In this document: positions 8,735 through 17,009 of the stretch, one piece after another | Position numbering within the stretch: the first letter of the stretch is position 1 | Layout: each line of letters starts with the position of its first letter | From: Pseudomonas chlororaphis | GTDB lineage: Bacteria > Pseudomonadota > Gammaproteobacteria > Pseudomonadales > Pseudomonadaceae | DNA length: 64,000 bases | Reading direction: 5' to 3' | NCBI GenBank assembly: GCA_001023535.1 | Contig: CP011020.1 | Span: 5,466,509 to 5,530,508, forward strand | Translations under genes and position numbers: made by a program | Notes under the pieces: model-generated | Told to the model about the DNA's origin: nothing | What the model saw: the letters and a program-made list of their open reading frames with translations, nothing else | Databases searched by the model: none

Positions 8735-9343
8735 ATGACCCAGGCCCGACACCCGGAAAGACTCAGAGCATTCGTAGGCGCCTTGGCCGAGCTGATCGAC
8801 GGCAACCCTCGCGAAGGCGACCTGCTGCATCGCGGCGGCAAGTTGCTCGCTCAATTGGTCAGCCATGACGACTGGCTGCCCGACACCTTTGCCCAACCAG
8901 ACCCCGAGCGCTACCAGCAATACCTGCTGCATGCCGATTCCCGGCAGCGGTTCAGTGTGGTCAGTTTTGTCTGGGGGCCGGGACAACGCACGCCGATTCA
9001 TGATCACCGGGTCTGGGGCCTGATCGGCCTGTTGCGCGGCGCCGAAGACTCTCAAGGCTTCGCTCGCCACCCTGATGGCAGCCTGGTGCCCGAGGGCTCG
9101 CCGATACGGCTTGTGCCGGGCCAGGTCGAGGCCGTCTCGCCCAAGGTCGGCGACATCCACCAGGTCAGCAATGCCTTCGCTGACCAGGTCTCCATCAGCA
9201 TTCACGTCTATGGCGCCAACATCGGTGCCGTACGCCGCGCGGTGTACCAGCCCGACGGTAGCGAAAAGCTGTTCATCTCCGGGTATTCCAACACCCTGCT
9301 CCCCAACATCTGGGACCTGTCCAAAGAGAGCCAATCCTTATGA
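8735..9343 (+). CDS. 3-mercaptopropionate/cysteine dioxygenase family cupin
   Basis: A 202-residue thiol dioxygenase that oxidises a small thiol to its sulfinate with mononuclear iron. The iron ligands are His89 and His91 in TPIHDHRVWG and His142 in GDIHQVSNAF. The Ser155-His157-Tyr159 triad (SISIHVYG) is also present. Length and sequence closely resemble what I recall of the P. aeruginosa 3-mercaptopropionate dioxygenase, which prefers 3-MPA over cysteine. It overlaps the next gene by ATGA, so it is coupled to the rhodanese. Cysteine dioxygenase activity is the alternative. Confidence 0.88.
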   Translation: MTQARHPERLRAFVGALAELIDGNPREGDLLHRGGKLLAQLVSHDDWLPDTFAQPDPERYQQYLLHADSRQRFSVVSFVWGPGQRTPIHDHRVWGLIGLLRGAEDSQGFARHPDGSLVPEGSPIRLVPGQVEAVSPKVGDIHQVSNAFADQVSISIHVYGANIGAVRRAVYQPDGSEKLFISGYSNTLLPNIWDLSKESQSL

Positions 9344-10923
9344 GCACTGTACGTACCCGCTCCTACTCGGAGATCCGCCAGGCGTTGCTGAACCGCGAAG
9401 AGCTGGCCATCGTCGACGTGCGTGAAGAGGCGCCGTTCGCCCAGGGCCATCCACTGTTTGCCGCCAACATCGCATTGTCCAGGCTGGAGCTGGAGGTGTT
9501 TGCGCGCATCCCGAGGCGCGACACCCCGGTGACGGTCTATGACCATGGCGAAGGCCTGGCGGGCCTGGCGGCGCAGCGCCTGCAAGCGCTGGGCTACGTC
9601 GATGTCGCGGTGCTCGAAGGCGGCCTGGACGGTTGGCGCGACGCGGGCGGCGAGTTGTTCATCGACGTCAACGTGCCGAGCAAGGCCTTTGGCGAGCTGG
9701 TTGAAAGCCAGCGCCATACCCCCTCGATCGCAGCGCCAGAGCTTCAGGCGCTGCTCGACAGCGAGGCCGACGTGGTGGTGCTCGACGCCCGCCGTTTCGA
9801 CGAATACCAGACCATGAGCATTCCTGGCGGCATCAGCGTACCTGGGGCGGAACTGGTGTTGCGGGCGCGGGCACTGGCGCCGGACCCGGCGACCCGCATC
9901 GTGGTCAATTGCGCCGGCCGTACTCGCAGCATCATCGGCACCCAGTCGTTGATCAACGCCGGCCTCGCCAACCCGGTGTCGGCCTTGCGCAACGGTACGA
10001 TTGGCTGGACCCTGGCCGGCCAGGTGCTGGAGCACGGCCAGTCACGCCGGTTCGCCCCTACCCAGGAAAAACATCGCGACATCGCCGCCCGCGATGCCCG
10101 CCGCGTCGCCGATCAGGCACGGGTCGGTCGCGCCACCTTCGCGGACCTGCACCGCTGGCAAGCGGACGCGACACGCAGCACCTACCTGTTCGATGTACGC
10201 ACCCCAGAAGAATTCGAAGCCGGCCACCTGCCCGGGGCCCGGTCCACGCCCGGCGGGCAACTGGTCCAGGAGACCGATCATTTCGCCAGCGTGCGCGGTG
10301 CTCGCCTGGTCCTGGTCGACGATGACGGTGTGCGGGCCAACATGTCGGCGTCCTGGCTCGCGCAATTGGGGTGGGAGGTGCACGTGCTGGATGATCTGCA
10401 CCCCGGCCACTTCAGCGAACAGGGCCCCTGGAAAGCCCCTGTGCCTGTCCCGCCGCAAGCCGAAGAGATCAGCCCTGACACCCTCGAACAGTGGCTGGCC
10501 GAAGGTGACACCGTGGTACTGGACTTCACCAGCAGCGCCAACTACATCAAGCGGCATATCCCGGGGGCATGGTGGGTGCTGCGCAGTCAACTGAGCGAAG
10601 CCCTGGCCCAGGTGCCGTCGGCCCAGCGCTATGTCCTGACCTGCGGCAGCGGCCAGTTGGCCCGATGGGCAATCCCGGACGTCGAACGCCTGACCGGCCA
10701 GGCCGTGTTCCTGCTGCGTGACGGCACGGCCGGCTGGATCGCCGCCCAGCGGCCGCTGGCGCATGGCGAGACCCGGTTGGTGTCTGCGCCCATCGATCGC
10801 TATCGCCGCCCCTACGAAGGCACCGATAACCCGCATGAGGCCATGCAAGCCTATCTCGATTGGGAGTTCGGCCTCGTGGACCAGCTGGCCCGCGACGGCA
10901 CCCACGGTTTCTATGTGATCTGA
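9340..10923 (+). CDS. Four-domain rhodanese (thiosulfate sulfurtransferase family)
   Basis: A 527-residue protein made of four tandem rhodanese-like domains, roughly residues 5-105, 128-235, 264-362 and 376-480. In the active-site loops the nucleophile alternates. Domain 1 has Asp68 (VYDHGEGLAG), domain 2 has Cys191 (VNCAGRTRS), domain 3 has Asp at 327-329 (LVDDDGVRA), and domain 4 has Cys435 (LTCGSGQLAR). So two domains look catalytic and two degenerate, like two bidomain rhodaneses joined together. Rhodaneses move sulfane sulfur between thiosulfate or persulfides and acceptors. Its ATGA coupling to the thiol dioxygenase suggests it acts on the products of thiol oxidation. It is cytoplasmic. 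Confidence 0.9.
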   Translation: MSTVRTRSYSEIRQALLNREELAIVDVREEAPFAQGHPLFAANIALSRLELEVFARIPRRDTPVTVYDHGEGLAGLAAQRLQALGYVDVAVLEGGLDGWRDAGGELFIDVNVPSKAFGELVESQRHTPSIAAPELQALLDSEADVVVLDARRFDEYQTMSIPGGISVPGAELVLRARALAPDPATRIVVNCAGRTRSIIGTQSLINAGLANPVSALRNGTIGWTLAGQVLEHGQSRRFAPTQEKHRDIAARDARRVADQARVGRATFADLHRWQADATRSTYLFDVRTPEEFEAGHLPGARSTPGGQLVQETDHFASVRGARLVLVDDDGVRANMSASWLAQLGWEVHVLDDLHPGHFSEQGPWKAPVPVPPQAEEISPDTLEQWLAEGDTVVLDFTSSANYIKRHIPGAWWVLRSQLSEALAQVPSAQRYVLTCGSGQLARWAIPDVERLTGQAVFLLRDGTAGWIAAQRPLAHGETRLVSAPIDRYRRPYEGTDNPHEAMQAYLDWEFGLVDQLARDGTHGFYVI

Positions 10924-10962
10924 ACCCAAAAGGGGGCGAGTGATCGCCCTGACCCGGACCAG

Positions 10963-11011
10963 CCGACCCCTTCTCCAGGCGGAGGCGCTGAATGCAACGC
11001 TTAGCCTGGAG
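10963..11011 (+). promoter_or_regulatory. Leader element copy C with RBS-sequestering stem
   Basis: The block at 10963-10986 (starts CCGACCCCTT, ends GCGGAGGC) matches the second block of the elements at 5462 and 16817. Here it merges with a hairpin: CTCCAGGC at 10973-10980 is the exact reverse complement of GCCTGGAG at 11004-11011. The latter contains GGAG, the likely ribosome-binding site of the next gene. A GCG/CGC inner stem is possible. A second small hairpin (GGGCGA/TCGCCC) lies just upstream at 10934-10949. Translational control is inferred from structure only. Confidence 0.45.
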
Positions 11012-11019
11012 TTCCACCC

Positions 11020-11973
11020 ATGCGCCTGTCCCTACCCTTACTGTTAATCGCCCTCGTGTTCGGCACTGCTCACGCAGACGACCTGCAACCACTGCGGGTG
11101 GCCAATCAGAAATCCACCCTCAAAGCCCTGCTGGAAGTGTCCGGTGAACTCAAGGACGTGCCCTACGCCATCCAGTTTTCCGAATTCCCCGCCGCCGCAC
11201 CACTGGGCGAGGCCTTGAACGCCGGCGCCGTGGACATCGGCGCCCTGGGCGATGCCCCCTACGTGTTTGCCTTGGGCGCGGGGGCCTCACTGAAGGTCGT
11301 CAGCATCATTCATGCGCAAGGGCGCAATACCACGGCCATTCTCGTCCCCAAGAACTCCCCCATCAGGGAGGTTTCGGACCTCAAGGGCAAACGCATCGTC
11401 ACCACCCGTGGCTCGATCGGGCACTACCTGGCCATCAAGGCCCTGCGCAACGTCGGCCTCAGCACCCGAGATGTGGAATTCGTCTTCCTGTTGCCCAGCG
11501 AATCCAGGCTGGTGCTGGATAACGGCACCGCGGATGCCTGGTCTACCTGGGACCCCTTCACCACCGTGGTCACGGCCCAAAGCCAGGCCAGGGTCCTGGT
11601 CAGCGGCAGCCACCTGCTGAGTAATCACCTCTACCTGGCCGCCACCCAACAAGCCATCGCCGACAAGCGCCCGCAACTGGATGACTTTGTCGCCCGGATC
11701 GACCGCGCCTTCCGCTGGAGCAACGAACACCCTGCCGAATATGCCGCCGCCCAGGCCAGGATCACCGGCCTGCCATTGGCGGTGCACCTGGAGGTGGCCA
11801 AGGCGACCCAGATGCAGCCGGTATTGATCGACGACGCGGTGGTCAGCGGCTTACAGGCGACCGCCGACATCTACCGGGAAGAAGGGTTGCTGACCCGCCG
11901 CATCGACGTTTCCCAAGGCTTCGACAAGCGCTTCAACACCCAGCGAGCCCCACTGACCCAGGTTTCGCGTTAA
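11020..11973 (+). CDS. Periplasmic sulfonate/taurine-type substrate-binding protein
   Basis: A 317-residue binding protein with a clear Sec signal peptide ([19 protein letters not shown], cleavage after AHA). Family cues are [48 protein letters not shown] and [13 protein letters not shown] lies 8 nt ahead of the ATG. No permease or ATPase accompanies it, so it must use another membrane pair, possibly the one at 3.5-5.1 kb. It begins the run of monooxygenase genes downstream, separated from the next gene by 13 bp. The ligand is unknown. Confidence 0.87.
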   Translation: MRLSLPLLLIALVFGTAHADDLQPLRVANQKSTLKALLEVSGELKDVPYAIQFSEFPAAAPLGEALNAGAVDIGALGDAPYVFALGAGASLKVVSIIHAQGRNTTAILVPKNSPIREVSDLKGKRIVTTRGSIGHYLAIKALRNVGLSTRDVEFVFLLPSESRLVLDNGTADAWSTWDPFTTVVTAQSQARVLVSGSHLLSNHLYLAATQQAIADKRPQLDDFVARIDRAFRWSNEHPAEYAAAQARITGLPLAVHLEVAKATQMQPVLIDDAVVSGLQATADIYREEGLLTRRIDVSQGFDKRFNTQRAPLTQVSR

Positions 11974-11986
11974 AAGGAGCAGAACC

Positions 11987-13339
11987 ATGAGCAAGCAACG
12001 CCAACTCAAATTCGGTGCAATGGTCCACGGCGTCGGCCATGGCTGGGGCGAATGGCGCCATCCGCAGGCGCAACCCGATGCCAGCACCAGCTTCGGTTTC
12101 TACAAGCAGCAGACGCAACTGGCCGAAGGCGCCAAGTTCGATTTCGTGTTCATCGCCGACAGCCTGCACATCCATGAAAAATCCAGCCCGCACTACCTCA
12201 ACCGCTTCGAGCCGCTGACTATCCTCTCGGCCCTGGCGGCCGTGACGTCGAACATCGGCCTGGTGGCCACCGTGACGGTCAGCTACACCGAGCCCTACCA
12301 GGTGGCGCGCCAATTCGCCTCACTGGACCACATCAGTGCCGGGCGTGCCGGTTGGAACGTGGTGACGTCGTGGCTCAGCGGCACCGCCAACAACTTCGGC
12401 AAGGCCGAGCACCCGCCCCACGCGGTGCGCTACCGGATCGCCAAAGAGCACGTGGCAGTGGTCCAGGGCCTGTGGGACTCCTGGGAGGACGATGCCTTTG
12501 TCTACGACAAGCAACGGGGCGAGTTCTTTGCCCCCGGCAAGCTGCACGCGCTGGAGCACAAAGGTGAATTTTTTTCGGTCAAGGGCCCGCTCAACATCGC
12601 CCGCTCCCGCCAAGGCCAGCCGGTGATCTTCCAGGCCGGTACCTCCGAGGACGGGCGTAACTTCGCCGCCGAGAACGCCGATGCGATTTTCGTCAGCGCC
12701 GAAAGCTTTGAAGAAGCCCAGGCCTATTACCGGGACCTGAAGCGTCGCGCCAGCGGATTCGGTCGCGACCCCGAGCAGCTGTCGATCCTGCCTGGCATTC
12801 GTCCGATCGTGGGGCGCGATGAGGCGCAGGTGCAAGAGCGCTATCGACAAGCGGTGGCGCTGGTGAGTATCGAGGACGCCATCGTCGCGCTCGGCCGGCC
12901 CTTCAACGACCATGATTTCAGCCAGTACCCACTGGACGCTCCGTTCCCTGAGCTGGGCGACCTGGGCGCCAACAGCCAGAAAGGCGGCTCCGAGCGGATC
13001 AAGCAACTGGCCCGGGACGAAGGCCTGACGCTGCGCCAGGTCGCCCTGCGCTTTTCCCAGCCACGCCGGGACTTCGTCGGCACCCCCGAACAGGTCGCCG
13101 ACGCCATTGAACACTGGTTCGACAACGGCGCAGCCGACGGCTTCATCATCAACGCCCTGCTGCCGGACGGCCTGCAGACGTTCACCGAATGGGTCGTGCC
13201 GGTCCTGCAGCAACGCGGGGTGTTCCGCCGCGAATACAGCGGCCACACCCTGCGCGATAACCTGGGCCTGGCGGTGCCGGCGAACCGGTACACCCATGAC
13301 GTCCTTGAGCCGGCAACGGGCAGTGAGGCCGTCGCATGA
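11987..13339 (+). CDS. NtaA/SnaA/DszA-family FMNH2-dependent monooxygenase
   Basis: A 450-residue luciferase-like enzyme of the NtaA/DszA/DmoA group, which oxidise nitrilotriacetate, sulfones or dimethyl sulfide with reduced flavin from a partner reductase. Signature stretches are [45 protein letters not shown] and [24 protein letters not shown] precedes the ATG. It lies between two binding-protein genes and shares an ATGA overlap with the second. A sulfur-containing substrate is favoured by context; no reductase gene is present. Confidence 0.87.
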   Translation: MSKQRQLKFGAMVHGVGHGWGEWRHPQAQPDASTSFGFYKQQTQLAEGAKFDFVFIADSLHIHEKSSPHYLNRFEPLTILSALAAVTSNIGLVATVTVSYTEPYQVARQFASLDHISAGRAGWNVVTSWLSGTANNFGKAEHPPHAVRYRIAKEHVAVVQGLWDSWEDDAFVYDKQRGEFFAPGKLHALEHKGEFFSVKGPLNIARSRQGQPVIFQAGTSEDGRNFAAENADAIFVSAESFEEAQAYYRDLKRRASGFGRDPEQLSILPGIRPIVGRDEAQVQERYRQAVALVSIEDAIVALGRPFNDHDFSQYPLDAPFPELGDLGANSQKGGSERIKQLARDEGLTLRQVALRFSQPRRDFVGTPEQVADAIEHWFDNGAADGFIINALLPDGLQTFTEWVVPVLQQRGVFRREYSGHTLRDNLGLAVPANRYTHDVLEPATGSEAVA

Positions 13340-14364
13340 GCAAACCTCCGGTCATGAAACAACACTTCGCGCCAGGGCAGCTCGATCGACGCGGCTTCCT
13401 GATGGCCGGCGCCGTCACCCTTGGCGCCCTGGGCCTGTCGACACTGGGTTTCGCCCCGCGCGCGTTCGCCCAGGGCAAGTCCCTGTCCGAGCTGACCCTC
13501 GGGGTGGCCACCTACCGTGGCCAGGACTCCTATTTCTTCGAGGATGCCGGCACCGCCGACACGCCCTACAAGGTCGAATACGCCGAGTTCGCCGGCGGCA
13601 ACCTGATCGTCGAGGCGCTGGCGTCCGGCAGCCTGGACGTGGGTGGGATGAGTGAAATCCCACCGATCTTTTCCCTCCAGAGCCATCGCCAGCCGCGCCT
13701 GATCGCGGTGCTGCAAGGTGACGTGAACAACCAGGTGTTCCTGGTTCCCAACGAATCGTCGGTCGAGTCCATCGGGCAATTGCGCGGCAAGCGGGTTGGC
13801 TACGTGCGCTCTACCACCTCCCATTACTTTCTGATCAAGGCCCTGAAGGAACAGGGCCTGACCATGAACGACATCACCGCCGTAGCCCTCACGCCCCAAG
13901 ACGGTTTCAGCGCATTCCAGAGCGGCCAACTCGATGCGTGGGTGATCTACGGCGTGTTCATCCAGTTGGCCAAGTTCCGCAGCGGCGCCCGGGTCCTCAA
14001 GACCGCCCTGGGCTACTTGTCCGGCAACTACCTGATTGCCGCGCGCCCCAAGGCGCTGGAAGACCCGCTGCGCCGGCAGGCGATCCAGGATTACATCCAG
14101 CGTGAGGCGCGCACCCTGGAATGGATCAACGACAACCCCGAGCCCTGGGCAACCAAGTCGGCGCGATTGCTGGGTGTCGACAAGGCGGTGTTTCTCGACA
14201 TGCACAACCAACGCAGCCAGCCGTCGAAGATCATCGCCGTGAGTGAACAAGCCATTGCCTCGCAGCAGGAAGTCGCCGACCTGTTCTTCGACGCCGGCGT
14301 GCTCAGCGAAAGGCTCGACGTCAGCCCCCTGTGGGAACGCAATTTCCCCTTGCTCGCGCTGTGA
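13336..14364 (+). CDS. Tat-exported sulfonate-type substrate-binding protein
   Basis: A 342-residue SsuA-like binding protein whose leader carries a twin-arginine motif (DRRGFLMAG, about residues 17-25) before a hydrophobic stretch and an AFA cleavage site near residue 45. Export by Tat suggests folding before translocation, unusual for this family but seen in some members. Conserved parts are [40 protein letters not shown] and [11 protein letters not shown]. The ATGA overlap with the monooxygenase indicates translational coupling. No cognate permease or ATPase is adjacent. Confidence 0.85.
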   Translation: MSKPPVMKQHFAPGQLDRRGFLMAGAVTLGALGLSTLGFAPRAFAQGKSLSELTLGVATYRGQDSYFFEDAGTADTPYKVEYAEFAGGNLIVEALASGSLDVGGMSEIPPIFSLQSHRQPRLIAVLQGDVNNQVFLVPNESSVESIGQLRGKRVGYVRSTTSHYFLIKALKEQGLTMNDITAVALTPQDGFSAFQSGQLDAWVIYGVFIQLAKFRSGARVLKTALGYLSGNYLIAARPKALEDPLRRQAIQDYIQREARTLEWINDNPEPWATKSARLLGVDKAVFLDMHNQRSQPSKIIAVSEQAIASQQEVADLFFDAGVLSERLDVSPLWERNFPLLAL

Positions 14365-14454
14365 GCCTGTTTCGCACCGACCTGCTCAGGCGCGGCAGCG
14401 GGTCGCCAGAACCGGGCATCCAGCTTCCACCTTTTTCGATCGAGTGAACTGACC

Positions 14455-15642
14455 ATGAGCCTTTCTTCCTTACGCCCACCCCAGTTGCAAGCAGTCGTGG
14501 CCGCCGACTTCGACGCCGTGCTCGAAAGCATCGGTGCACAATTGGCGGCCACGGCCCACCGCCTTGACGAGAGCGGTGCCTTCCCCTGGGACAATTTCAA
14601 GTTGCTGCACGAGCATGGCCTGCTGGCCCTGACGGTGCCCAAGGCGCTGGGCGGTAGCGGCGCGAGCCTGGTGCAGGCCCGCAAAGTCATCAGCGCGGTC
14701 GCCAAGGGCGAACCTTCCACGGCGTTGATCCTGGTGATGCAGTACCTGCAGCATTCGCGCCTGCAAGACAATCGAAGCTGGCCCGAGGCGTTGCGCCTGC
14801 GAGTGGCCCGCGACGCCGTGAACGACGGCGCGCTGATCAATGCCTTGCGGGTCGAACCCGACCTGGGTACGCCGGCCCGTGGCGGGCTGCCCGCGACGAT
14901 CGCCCGGCGCACCTCCGAAGGTTGGCGGATCAGCGGGCGCAAGATCTACTCCACCGGCAGCCATGGTCTGACCTGGTTCAGCGTCTGGGCACGCAGCACC
15001 GATGAAGACCCGCTGGTGGGTGCCTGGCTGGTGCACAAGGACACGCCAGGGATCAGCATCATCGAGGATTGGGACCACCTGGGCATGCGCGCCACCTGCA
15101 GCCACGAAGTGCTGTTCGACGACGTCCTGGTGCCCCTGGATCACGCCGTCAGCGTCAGCCCCTGGAGCGCGCCACAGCCCGAACTCGACAGCGATGGTTT
15201 CCTGTGGATGTCGGTCTTGCTCTCGGCGGTTTACGACGGTGTCGCCCAAGCCGCGCGCGACTGGCTGGTGGGATGGCTGGAGCAACGCAAGCCGTCCAAC
15301 CTCGGCGCCGCGCTGTCGACCCTGCCGCGCTTCCAGGAAACCGTCGGCCAGATCGACACCCTACTGTTCGCCAACCGCAGCCTGCTGGATGCCGCCGCCG
15401 AAGGACGCACGCCGGCCCAGCACGCCGCACAATTGAAATACCTGGTGACCAGCAACGCCATTGCCGCGGTCGAACTGGCCATCGAAGCGTCCGGCAACCC
15501 CGGTCTGTCGCGGCATAACCCGCTGCAACGGCACTACCGCGACGTGCTGTGCAGCCGCATCCACACCCCGCAAAACGATGCCGTGCTGCAAGGCGTCGGC
15601 AAAGCGGTGTTCGCCCAACGCCAGAAAAAGGACACCCCATGA
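14455..15642 (+). CDS. Acyl-CoA dehydrogenase-family flavoprotein (SfnB/DszC-like)
   Basis: A 395-residue protein with the acyl-CoA dehydrogenase fold: an N-terminal helical domain, a central beta domain (ISGRKIYSTGSHGLTWFSVWA, about residues 160-180) and a C-terminal helical domain. In sulfur clusters such proteins are often flavin-dependent monooxygenases like DszC or SfnB rather than true dehydrogenases. The pairing with a DszA-type enzyme two genes upstream supports that reading. The obvious catalytic Glu of acyl-CoA dehydrogenases was not located by eye. It overlaps the next gene by ATGA. Confidence 0.8.
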   Translation: MSLSSLRPPQLQAVVAADFDAVLESIGAQLAATAHRLDESGAFPWDNFKLLHEHGLLALTVPKALGGSGASLVQARKVISAVAKGEPSTALILVMQYLQHSRLQDNRSWPEALRLRVARDAVNDGALINALRVEPDLGTPARGGLPATIARRTSEGWRISGRKIYSTGSHGLTWFSVWARSTDEDPLVGAWLVHKDTPGISIIEDWDHLGMRATCSHEVLFDDVLVPLDHAVSVSPWSAPQPELDSDGFLWMSVLLSAVYDGVAQAARDWLVGWLEQRKPSNLGAALSTLPRFQETVGQIDTLLFANRSLLDAAAEGRTPAQHAAQLKYLVTSNAIAAVELAIEASGNPGLSRHNPLQRHYRDVLCSRIHTPQNDAVLQGVGKAVFAQRQKKDTP

Positions 15643-16598
15643 GCCCGCTCGTGATCGCCAGCCAACTGGACACAGAGTTCAACGACGTGATCCGCCAGCG
15701 CCTCGCGCAGGCGCACCCCGGGGCCAGGGTCCTCGACGTACCGGCCGGCGTGCCCAGCGACCTTCCCGCCGACGTCGGGGTACTGCTGGCCCGCCCGATC
15801 AACGTGCGCGGCTATCAGGCACCGGACACACCACCACCGGGCTGGCCCTACGGCTTGAACTGGGTGCACGTGGTGTCCTCGGGCATCGACTTCTATCCCC
15901 AGTGGTTGTTCGACGGCCCGCCCGTGAGCACCTCCCGGGGCAGCGCCGCCGAGAACATCGCCGAATTTGCCCTGGCCGCGATCTTCGCCGCCGCCAAGCA
16001 CTTGCCGGACATCTGGGTGCACGACTCGCACTGGAACTTCACCGCGCTGACACCGCTCAAGGGCAGCACCCTGGGGATTCTCGGCTTCGGTGCGATTGGC
16101 CGCAGCCTGGCGACCAAGGCCCGTGCGCTGGGCATCAACGTGCTGGCGCTGCGCCAGAGCACGGCACCGTTCGAAGTCAAGGGCGTCGAAGCCGCGGAAG
16201 GGATCCATGACTTGTTCGCCCGCGCCGATCACCTGGTACTGGCCGCGCCCCTGACCGACGCGACGCGGCATATCGTCAACCCCGCGGTGCTTGCCAGCGC
16301 CAAGCCGGGCCTGCACCTGATCAATGTCGCGCGTGGCGGCTTGCTAGACCACGCTGCCCTGCTTGAGGCCCTGGACAGCGGCGCCATCGGCCTGGCCTCG
16401 CTGGACGTCACCGAACCGGAACCCCTGCCGGACGGCCATCCTTTCTACACTCATCCACGGGTGCGACTGTCGCCGCACACTTCGGCGATTTCCAGCAACA
16501 GCCGCCACGAGATTGCCGACAGTTTCCTCGCCAACCTCGAACGCTTCCTGTCGGGGGCGACACTGCAGAACCTGGCGAACGTACAGCGCGGGTACTAG
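15639..16598 (+). CDS. D-isomer-specific 2-hydroxyacid dehydrogenase
   Basis: A 319-residue NAD(P)-dependent dehydrogenase. The ATG at 15639 is chosen because it overlaps the preceding stop codon (ATGA). The Rossmann motif is LGILGFGAIGRS (about residues 144-155). Catalytic Arg lies in INVARGGLLD, Glu in DVTEPEPLP and His in LSPHTSA. Such enzymes interconvert 2-keto and D-2-hydroxy acids. It is the last gene of the run starting at 11.0 kb, so it may process the carbon skeleton left after desulfurisation. That metabolic link is inferred from context only. Confidence 0.87.
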   Translation: MSPLVIASQLDTEFNDVIRQRLAQAHPGARVLDVPAGVPSDLPADVGVLLARPINVRGYQAPDTPPPGWPYGLNWVHVVSSGIDFYPQWLFDGPPVSTSRGSAAENIAEFALAAIFAAAKHLPDIWVHDSHWNFTALTPLKGSTLGILGFGAIGRSLATKARALGINVLALRQSTAPFEVKGVEAAEGIHDLFARADHLVLAAPLTDATRHIVNPAVLASAKPGLHLINVARGGLLDHAALLEALDSGAIGLASLDVTEPEPLPDGHPFYTHPRVRLSPHTSAISSNSRHEIADSFLANLERFLSGATLQNLANVQRGY

Positions 16599-16615
16599 CT
16601 GCACCTTTCTCCGTC

Positions 16616-16681
16616 ATCGCGGGCAAGCCATGCTCCCATAAGGGCCACATGACACATGTGGGAGCACGGCTGGCCCGCGAT
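16616..16681. repeat. Paired REP (REPIN-like) palindrome
   Basis: Two inverted arms face each other: one at 16616-16638 starting ATCGCGGGC, and its partner at 16657-16681 ending GGCCCGCGAT. Both contain the TGTGGGAGC/GCTCCCA core common in Pseudomonas intergenic REP elements. The element lies 18 bp after the dehydrogenase stop and may act as transcript terminator or stabiliser. Confidence 0.8.
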
Positions 16682-16744
16682 TGCGTTTCGAGGGAGCCAT
16701 ATAATCATCAGAATTACGCATTTAATTTATTAACTTAATGTCTA

Positions 16745-16839
16745 TTTTTTATAATTAACTTATAACAAATCGGACTTTTACAGCGATCCATTATACAAAT
16801 ACTGTTACAACCATCACCGACCCCTGACCAGGTGGAGGC
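16745..16839 (+). promoter_or_regulatory. Composite leader element, copy B
   Basis: The AT-rich block at 16745-16785 (TTTTTTATAATTAAC, then ACAAATCGG and ACAGCG) matches copy A at 5389-5429 over 41 bp with few changes. The block at 16817-16839 (starts CCGACCCCTG, ends GGTGGAGGC) matches 5462-5484. The spacer is 31 bp versus 32 bp in copy A. GGTGGA here is complementary to TCCACC just before the receptor ATG at 17010. Confidence 0.45.
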
Positions 16840-17009
16840 TCGCGGAACTGTACGTTTTTCCGGCCGACACCACCCCACGGTCAATGCCACACCCAACCTG
16901 AAATCGGCCAACGCTCTCCTCGCCCTGCCTCCCGGAGCCAGGCCCGTGGCGACGCTTTGCCCGGAATAAATGCCAACGCCCACGCTGCACCAGACACCAG
17001 GGGTCCACC
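16840..17009 (+). other. Long 5' leader of TonB receptor gene
   Basis: About 170 bp separate the composite element from the receptor start. No convincing ORF with a ribosome-binding site is seen. A long-distance pair CCACGG (near 16875) with CCGTGG (near 16947) could fold the leader. An AGGGG Shine-Dalgarno-like sequence precedes the ATG at 17010. Confidence 0.35.

Noticed and set aside
12841..14250. 469-residue minus-strand ORF
   Set aside because: Antisense to the NtaA-like and binding-protein genes, which have clear family motifs and an ATGA overlap.
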